Positions 33,111-37,359 of a stretch of 37,359 nucleotides of DNA are shown piece after piece; within the stretch, counting starts at the first letter, position 1; each line of letters begins with the position of its first letter. The notes beneath the pieces are model-generated. The model saw only the letters and a program-made list of their open reading frames with translations. It did not search any database and was not told the DNA's origin. Source of the stretch: Desulfobacteraceae bacterium (GTDB lineage: Bacteria > Desulfobacterota > DSM-4660 > Desulfatiglandales > Desulfatiglandaceae); the NCBI GenBank assembly GCA_016844935.1, contig JAERTK010000106.1:1-37359 (forward strand). The letters are read 5' to 3'. Made by a program: the position numbers and the translations under genes.

Positions 33111-33986
33111 TTACTTATTTTCAGTTGTTTGTTTGTCTTCAGAGGTTTCCGGTGCTCCTGAATCTACGGACGCAGCTTCTGTTTTAGGCAGGATAATAAC
33201 CTCGGGGCCCCCGTCCTCGCCGGCGGAAGCTTCAGCCTTCTCTTCCACGGCGGCGGTTTCCTGCTCCTTCTTCAATGCATCCTCGGCTTTCAACCGCTGT
33301 TCGGCAATGGCATGGCCTTCGATGCAGGCATCTGCAATTTTGGATGTGATGAGCCTGATGGCGCGAATGGCGTCGTCATTTCCAGGGATGATCAGGTCGA
33401 TGTCATCCGGGTCACAATTTGAATCGGCAATGGCCACAACGGGTATGCCCAGTTTTCGAGCCTCTTTGACGGCTATATTTTCTCTCTTGGGATCAACCAC
33501 AAAGACGGCTCCTGGAATTTCGTCCATATTTTTGATGCCGCCGAGGTTTTTTTCCAGCTTGGAAAGTTCCTTTTCCATTTTGAGAATTTCTTTTTTGGTA
33601 TACCGGTTGATGGACCCGTCCTCTTTCATCTTCTCAAGGTCTTTCAAGCGGTTGATGCTCTTTTTTATGGTCTGGAAATTGGTCAGTGTGCCACCCAGCC
33701 ACCGGTTGACCATAAAAAACATGCCGCACCGTTCGCTTTCTTCAATCACGGCGTCATGCCCCTGTTTCTTGGTTCCCACGAAAAGGACCGGATAGCCGTC
33801 GGCGACGGTTTTCGCGATAAAATCATAGGCGGTTTTAAAAAGCCTGACGGTTTTTTGCAGGTCAATGATGTGGATCCCGTTCCGGGCGCCAAAGATGTAG
33901 GGTTTCATTTTGGGGTTCCAGCGTCTTGTTTGATGCCCGAAATGGACCCCTGCTTCCAAAAGTTGTTTCATGTTGATGGCTGACAT
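33111..33986 (-). CDS. rpsB: 30S ribosomal protein S2
   Basis: The 291-residue protein starts [27 protein letters not shown], and has [39 protein letters not shown] central features and [20 protein letters not shown]. It lies on the back of the 30S head and is needed to bind S1. ATG 33986 follows GGGAGGA, so the longer open frame to 34133 is not used. The C-terminus is extended about 50 residues beyond E. coli S2 (241) by an Ala/Glu/Lys-rich tail ([20 protein letters not shown]), likely disordered. rpsB-tsf is the universal order. Its promoter lies in the divergent spacer. Confidence 0.97.
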   Translation of the reverse strand: MSAINMKQLLEAGVHFGHQTRRWNPKMKPYIFGARNGIHIIDLQKTVRLFKTAYDFIAKTVADGYPVLFVGTKKQGHDAVIEESERCGMFFMVNRWLGGTLTNFQTIKKSINRLKDLEKMKEDGSINRYTKKEILKMEKELSKLEKNLGGIKNMDEIPGAVFVVDPKRENIAVKEARKLGIPVVAIADSNCDPDDIDLIIPGNDDAIRAIRLITSKIADACIEGHAIAEQRLKAEDALKKEQETAAVEEKAEASAGEDGGPEVIILPKTEAASVDSGAPETSEDKQTTENK

Positions 33987-34377
33987 TACTTCCTCCCTTT
34001 TCGAGATCCCTCTCTTGGGATCTCTATGCCGGTTTTTCCTCGGCTCGGAATATTTTGCACCGGGGTCTCGCATCTCCACTCTCCCGTAGATGTCGGTTTC
34101 GAGGAAAAGCGCAATCCAAACGGCACCTGGCAATAATCCGGGCCTGTGATTTTAGGGCAAATATGCCCTTGAGCTAATTTAACCGTCTTGGTATGATCCG
34201 GAACAGCCTATGGTGAATCTTCAAAATACGCTTGTGCGACAAGGGTCAGCATGCATGTTCCGTAGTTCGCCATGGGTGGGTCCCTGAATTTAATGAACTA
34301 GGGTTTATACTACTGTCGTTTTTCTTTTGCAAGAAAAAAAATGTCAGAAAAATTTACGGGTTCGAAAGTGAAAGACC
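33987..34377. other. 391-base divergent spacer between rpsB and the 34378 gene
   Basis: No gene is seen here. It contains the rpsB leader hairpins (34003-34024, 34154-34169), an A/T-rich inverted repeat (TTTTTCTT at 34319-34326 and AAGAAAAA at 34331-34338) and a TATACT box at 34306-34311 that may be a -10 for the plus-strand gene. Its -35 (CTGAAT near 34284) is weak. I could not fix the rpsB promoter with confidence. Confidence 0.5.
34003..34024 (-). promoter_or_regulatory. Perfect hairpin just before the rpsB ribosome site
   Basis: GAGATCCC (34003-34010) and GGGATCTC (34017-34024) form a perfect 8-bp stem with a six-base loop in the rpsB leader, a few bases upstream of AAAGGGAGG. Another stem, AGGGCA/TGCCCT at 34154-34169, lies further upstream. 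S2 represses rpsB-tsf by binding its leader in E. coli, so this could be an operator, which is inference. Confidence 0.5.
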
Positions 34378-34677
34378 ATGGATGAACAGTTGAAGAACAA
34401 GCTCAGGCGGTTTGCTGAAGGCGCGGAAATGGGTGCTGTCCGCTCCATATTGAAGTGGAAATACAAAAAAGAAGGAAAAAGTGTTCCATCGGACGTGCAG
34501 CTGGATCAGCAATCCCGGGAGGCGGCATCTTTGGCGAAAGAGGTCATTACGAAAACCGGCAAAACGGTTTGGCACGATCTGAAAGAAGTTTATGGGGAAC
34601 GTGGCGCTGGAAATGCCGGGGTCAAAGAAGACGCCCGCAAAAAAGGGGACATGGGAAAAAAGGGAGGGGAGGTGTGA
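34378..34677 (+). CDS. Small basic protein of unknown function, coupled to the HD hydrolase gene
   Basis: The 99-residue, lysine-rich product has no membrane span, signal peptide or Cys. It starts MDEQLKNKLRRFAEGAEMGAV, a charged helix, and ends in a Gly/Lys-rich tail (ARKKGDMGKKGGEV), probably flexible. I recognise no family. Its stop TGA at 34675-34677 overlaps the GTG start of the dGTPase-like gene, so the two are translationally coupled and may work together. The ATG at 34378 lacks a strong ribosome site. The overlapping frame of the downstream gene also runs open through this region but is not used here. Confidence 0.55.
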   Translation: MDEQLKNKLRRFAEGAEMGAVRSILKWKYKKEGKSVPSDVQLDQQSREAASLAKEVITKTGKTVWHDLKEVYGERGAGNAGVKEDARKKGDMGKKGGEV

Positions 34678-35843
34678 CGAACCAAAAACGGCTATTGGCT
34701 ATCAGGCGGCAACTGGACGAAAAGGAGCAGAAAATCCTCTCTCCGTGGGCCTGTTTCAGCTGTAATGCCGTGAGGCGGAGGGAGGAAGCTCGGATCCAGT
34801 TGGGGCACAGGCAGAATTTTTCTCTCGATACAGACCGAATCCTTCATTCCATGGCCTATTCCAGATACATCGACAAAACGCAGGTGTTTTATCTCGTCAA
34901 GAATGATCATATCACCCATCGCGTGTTGCATGTGCAACTGGTCAGCAAGATCGCCAGGACCATTTCCCGCCTTCTCCGGCTCAATGAAGATTTGACGGAA
35001 GCCATTGCCCTGGGACACGACATTGGCCATACGCCTTTTGGTCATGACGGGGAACGGTTCCTTTCCGAACTTTGCCAGGCTCACGGTGTGGGCCGGTTTC
35101 TTCACAACATCCAGAGTGTTCGATTTCTGGAAAATATTGAAAAAAAGGGAGAAGGCTGCAACCTTTCCCTACAGGTTCTGGACGGTATTTTCTGCCACGA
35201 TGGAGAACTTCATTCCCGGTTTCTGGAACCCCGGAAAGAAAAGGATTTTGAGGACCTGGTTCAGGAAATGGAAATAAAGGCAAAAGATCCATTCGTCGAT
35301 GTTATTCCCATGACACTGGAAGGTTGCGTGGTCAGGATGGCTGACACCATCAGCTATATCGGTCGCGATATTGAGGATGCCATCCGGTTGGGCCTGATCC
35401 AGCGGGATGATATCCCTGATGGCTGCCGATCCGTTCTGGGTGACAGCAACGGCACCATTGTCTACAATCTGGTGGAGGACCTTGTGGTCAACAGCCTTGG
35501 GCGACCGAATTTGAATTTCAGCGCACGTGTGGGAGACGCTTTGCAGGAATTGAAACGGTTTAACCGGGAACGTATTTACAAGAATACCCGGGTCAAGAAA
35601 CAGACATCCAAGGTGAGGCTCATGTTTTCCCTTCTTTTCGGGAAGCTCTATGAGGATCTTGACAATAAGGGGGAGGCGTCTGTGATTTATGAGGAATTCC
35701 TGAAAGGAATGTCAGAGAGTTACCGGGAAAAAACGCCGGCCGCGGGTATGGTCAGGGACTTTATCGCGGGTATGACCGATGAGTTCTTTATGGATCAATG
35801 CCATAAGCATCTGATCCCCAAAACAACCCACACGTTATTTTAA
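34674..35843 (+). CDS. dGTPase-like HD-domain deoxynucleotide triphosphohydrolase
   Basis: The 389-residue HD-domain hydrolase resembles Dgt-type dNTPases, which cut dNTPs to deoxynucleosides and triphosphate. LDTDRILHSMAYSRYIDKTQVF is typical of the family's start, followed by HITHRVLHVQLVSKIARTI, the HD pair in HDIGHTPFGHDGE, and a later Asp in RMADTISYIGRDIEDA. This gives the H...HD...D metal set. A GTG start at 34674 overlaps the previous stop; the region upstream is open in this frame but is part of the previous gene. Exact substrate is unknown; cytoplasmic nucleotide balance or phage defence are usual roles. Confidence 0.9.
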   Translation: MTNQKRLLAIRRQLDEKEQKILSPWACFSCNAVRRREEARIQLGHRQNFSLDTDRILHSMAYSRYIDKTQVFYLVKNDHITHRVLHVQLVSKIARTISRLLRLNEDLTEAIALGHDIGHTPFGHDGERFLSELCQAHGVGRFLHNIQSVRFLENIEKKGEGCNLSLQVLDGIFCHDGELHSRFLEPRKEKDFEDLVQEMEIKAKDPFVDVIPMTLEGCVVRMADTISYIGRDIEDAIRLGLIQRDDIPDGCRSVLGDSNGTIVYNLVEDLVVNSLGRPNLNFSARVGDALQELKRFNRERIYKNTRVKKQTSKVRLMFSLLFGKLYEDLDNKGEASVIYEEFLKGMSESYREKTPAAGMVRDFIAGMTDEFFMDQCHKHLIPKTTHTLF

Positions 35844-35918
35844 GCCCTTTTTTAATTTTCCATATTTGGTATGACTAAAAAATTAAAATTTTCGCTCCTC
35901 GTTTTCTCTTAAAACGTG

Positions 35919-35947
35919 TTGACAAAAAATCGCCAACGGGGTAATGC
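35919..35947 (+). promoter_or_regulatory. Sigma-70-like promoter in the large spacer
   Basis: TTGACA (35919-35924) and TAATGC (35942-35947) are 17 bases apart, the -35 perfect and the -10 with four of six matches. It may drive the LivG-like gene from about 480 bases upstream, or a small RNA. The -10 lies inside the following hairpin. Confidence 0.5.
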
Positions 35948-35983
35948 TGTACCCACTATTTAGGCCGTTGATGCCTTTTTTTT
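35934..35983 (+). terminator. Hairpin with an eight-T tract
   Basis: CAACGG (35934-35939) pairs with CCGTTG (35965-35970), with GGTA/TACC inside. AGGC (35962-35965) with GCCT (35973-35976) is an alternative short stem directly before the T-run (35976-35983). It would terminate the dGTPase-like transcript, and overlaps the promoter above. Confidence 0.45.
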
Positions 35984-36438
35984 AAGAATTCCTGTCAACA
36001 AATCTGGTTTTATGAACATAACGGTTTCACTGAAGATCATGAGAATCATTTAGGAACTCAGGACTCTGCTGAACGAAATTTTATGCTTCGAAATCTTTGT
36101 CGTATCTTTCAAGTTCTGCCGCTGTTGTTTAGGCATGAGATAAATCGCCCGTAGTCGGAAATTCGATAGCCCGGAAGTTCGCCAGCAGAAACGTTTTTTG
36201 CGCAGGTTGAGACTGTGTTCCTATTCTCGTCAGTTTGGGGGGGATTATCGGGTTGATTAAACGTGTCCGTCGTTTTATTCTCAAAAAAAGGGGTGGTTGT
36301 GCTTTTTTCATGGTCCAATCCATTCAGGGTTGCGGTTCGCGGTTGTCTGGGAACTGCCAGCCCGATTCTCAGCATTCAAAGAAAATTATAGCTAAGACAT
36401 AAATACCCTATCATTTTACGAAATGGAGGCCTGTTATT

Positions 36439-37260
36439 ATGGTTCAGGGGGGGCAAATTAAGGAAGGCGACACCATTTTGAAACTTGAAGACGTTCATAT
36501 GTCTTTCGGCAAAGTGGCTGCGCTGGCCGGTGTGAACCTGGAAGTAAGAAAAGGGGAAATTCATTCCATTATCGGTCCAAACGGTGCCGGCAAGACGGTC
36601 ATGATGAACTGTATCAATGGTCTTTACAAACCCCAGAAAGGCAACATTTATCTGAAGGGAGAACGCGTCAATGATCTGAGGCCTTTCCAACGGGCGGAAC
36701 TGGGGCTCTCCCGGACCTTCCAGAAGCTGGAGTTGTTCGGCGGGATGACGGTCCTTGACAACATCCGTCTGGGAAGACATATCCACCTCAAAAGCGGCAT
36801 TGTGAGCGGGTCCATATATGTGGGCAAAACCAAACGGGAAGAGGTGGCTTCCAGAAAGTTCATTGAAGAGGAAATTATTGACCTCCTAGAGATTCAAAGC
36901 ATTCGGGACCAGTCTGCGCACATGCTTCCCTATGGGCTTCAAAAGCGGGTGGAGCTTGGGAGAGCACTGGCCCTGAATCCCGAACTATTATTGCTGGATG
37001 AACCGCTGGCGGGATTGAATTTGGAAGAAGTGGAAGATATGGCCCGCTTCATTCTGGATATCAACGAGGAAAAACGATGGCGGGTGACCTGTATCCTGGT
37101 GGAGCATGACATGGGGGTTGTGATGGATATTAGTAACCGTGTTAATGTATTGAATTTCGGGGTTCAGATTACGGATGGAACGCCCGAAGAGGTCCAGCAG
37201 AATCCCGCGGTCGTCAAGGCGTACCTGGGTGAAGATGATCTGTATTCCACAAGGAGGTAG
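36439..37260 (+). CDS. LivG-type ABC transporter ATP-binding protein
   Basis: The 273-residue ATPase belongs to the branched-chain amino acid (HAAT) family. Walker A is GPNGAGKT near residues 50-57, then LSRTFQKLELF with the Q-loop, signature LPYGLQKRVELGRAL (LivG-like rather than LSGGQ), Walker B LLLLDEPLAGLN and switch His in VEHDMG. An insert of about 30 residues between Q-loop and signature (HIHLKSGIVSGSIYVG) is larger than usual. The next gene is an acyl-CoA ligase-like gene eight bases later, so the system may take up aromatic or fatty acids rather than amino acids. GGAGG lies nine bases before the ATG. Confidence 0.9.
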   Translation: MVQGGQIKEGDTILKLEDVHMSFGKVAALAGVNLEVRKGEIHSIIGPNGAGKTVMMNCINGLYKPQKGNIYLKGERVNDLRPFQRAELGLSRTFQKLELFGGMTVLDNIRLGRHIHLKSGIVSGSIYVGKTKREEVASRKFIEEEIIDLLEIQSIRDQSAHMLPYGLQKRVELGRALALNPELLLLDEPLAGLNLEEVEDMARFILDINEEKRWRVTCILVEHDMGVVMDISNRVNVLNFGVQITDGTPEEVQQNPAVVKAYLGEDDLYSTRR

Positions 37261-37268
37261 ATGAAGAG

Positions 37269-37359
37269 ATGACTGAAGCTGGAATAGAAATCACCAAGGA
37301 CCTCACGATCCCCAAGCTTTTTGTAAAGCAATGCAGAAAGTACGGGAAAAACAAGGTAG
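37269..37359 (+). CDS. Start of an AMP-binding acyl-CoA synthetase-like gene (3' truncated)
   Basis: ATG 37269 opens a frame that runs to the window edge (30 full codons), MTEAGIEITKDLTIPKLF then VKQCRKYGKNKV. This matches the N-terminus of long-chain acyl-CoA synthetases, which begin with a segment like TIPKLF...YGDK. Such genes often follow LivG-type transporters in sulfate-reducing lineages. The catalytic domains are outside the window, so the call rests on a short sequence and on context. Confidence 0.6.
   Translation, partial: MTEAGIEITKDLTIPKLFVKQCRKYGKNKV

Larger units (their letters stand above)
35844..36438. other. 595-base spacer before the LivG-like gene
   Basis: No protein gene is convincing. 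It begins with an A/T-rich inverted repeat (TTTAATTTT near 35851-35859 and AAAATTAAAA near 35878-35887). Then comes a sigma-70-like promoter (35919-35947) and a hairpin with a T-run (35934-35983), listed separately. The segment 36000-36400 has no recognisable RNA, repeat or ORF with protein-like features. GGAGG at 36425-36429 is the ribosome site of the next gene. Confidence 0.6.

Noticed and set aside
36109..36375. 88-residue minus-strand ORF in the large spacer
   Set aside because: No ribosome site, homology feature or plausible domain; a chance open frame.
1..37359. tRNA, rRNA genes and CRISPR arrays
   Set aside because: No tRNA-like arm with a T-loop, no rRNA motif and no regular spacer/repeat pattern was seen on either strand.

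Overview
The window looks like a chromosomal segment of a Gram-negative, probably anaerobic bacterium of the Desulfobacterota (old Deltaproteobacteria). This is inferred, not proven. The grounds are the protein sequence style, a LivG-type ATPase followed directly by an AMP-binding acyl-CoA ligase, an Rrf2 regulator next to a stand-alone MOSC protein, a DUF2318/MacB-type cluster with many cysteines, a short EF-Ts, and Gram-negative envelope genes such as rseP and btuF. Base composition is balanced and fairly even. I saw no rRNA, tRNA, CRISPR array or intact insertion sequence.

Layout. 1-3425 (+): the tail of a signalling protein, a REC/HD-GYP regulator, a secreted L-asparaginase, an Rrf2 regulator behind a perfect consensus sigma-70 promoter, and a MOSC protein. 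3458-9152 (+): an accessory cluster that appears to handle metal or thiol chemistry in the envelope. It holds a secreted Cys-rich protein, a DUF2318 membrane protein, a MacB/FtsX-like permease, its LolD-like ATPase, an HMA domain fused to a SurA-N-like domain, three small Cys-rich or membrane proteins (one resembling FeoB-associated proteins), and a TPR protein. It resembles a cut-down version of the P19/FTR1 iron-uptake neighbourhood of Campylobacter, without P19 or FTR1, and is the best candidate here for an undescribed system. 9178-9903 (+) is a glycerophosphodiester phosphodiesterase. 9911-12981 (-) holds an acyltransferase/alpha-beta-hydrolase fusion and an amidohydrolase. 12982-13524 holds only short ORF remnants, next to a tartrate/D-malate dehydrogenase gene (-).

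14665-17437 (-) is a compact btuF-btuC-btuD type cobalamin/ferrisiderophore importer with overlapping start and stop codons. 17925-24918 (+) is the translation operon thrS-infC-rpmI-rplT-pheS-pheT plus a MerR-like gene, preceded by a promoter and an attenuator-like hairpin. 24973-33986 (-) is a long housekeeping run. In transcription order it is rpsB-tsf-frr-uppS-cdsA-dxr-rseP-tsaB-psd-rsmD-coaD-ihfA, covering translation, undecaprenyl and phospholipid synthesis, isoprenoids, envelope proteolysis, tRNA modification and CoA. pyrH, usually between tsf and frr, is missing.

34378-35843 (+) holds a small unknown gene coupled to a dGTPase-like HD hydrolase. A 595-base spacer with a strong promoter match follows, and the window ends with a LivG-like ATPase and the first 30 codons of an acyl-CoA synthetase-like gene. 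A 22-bp perfect palindrome occurs twice in the window, once between infC and rpmI and once inside the rsmD reading frame, where it is translated.
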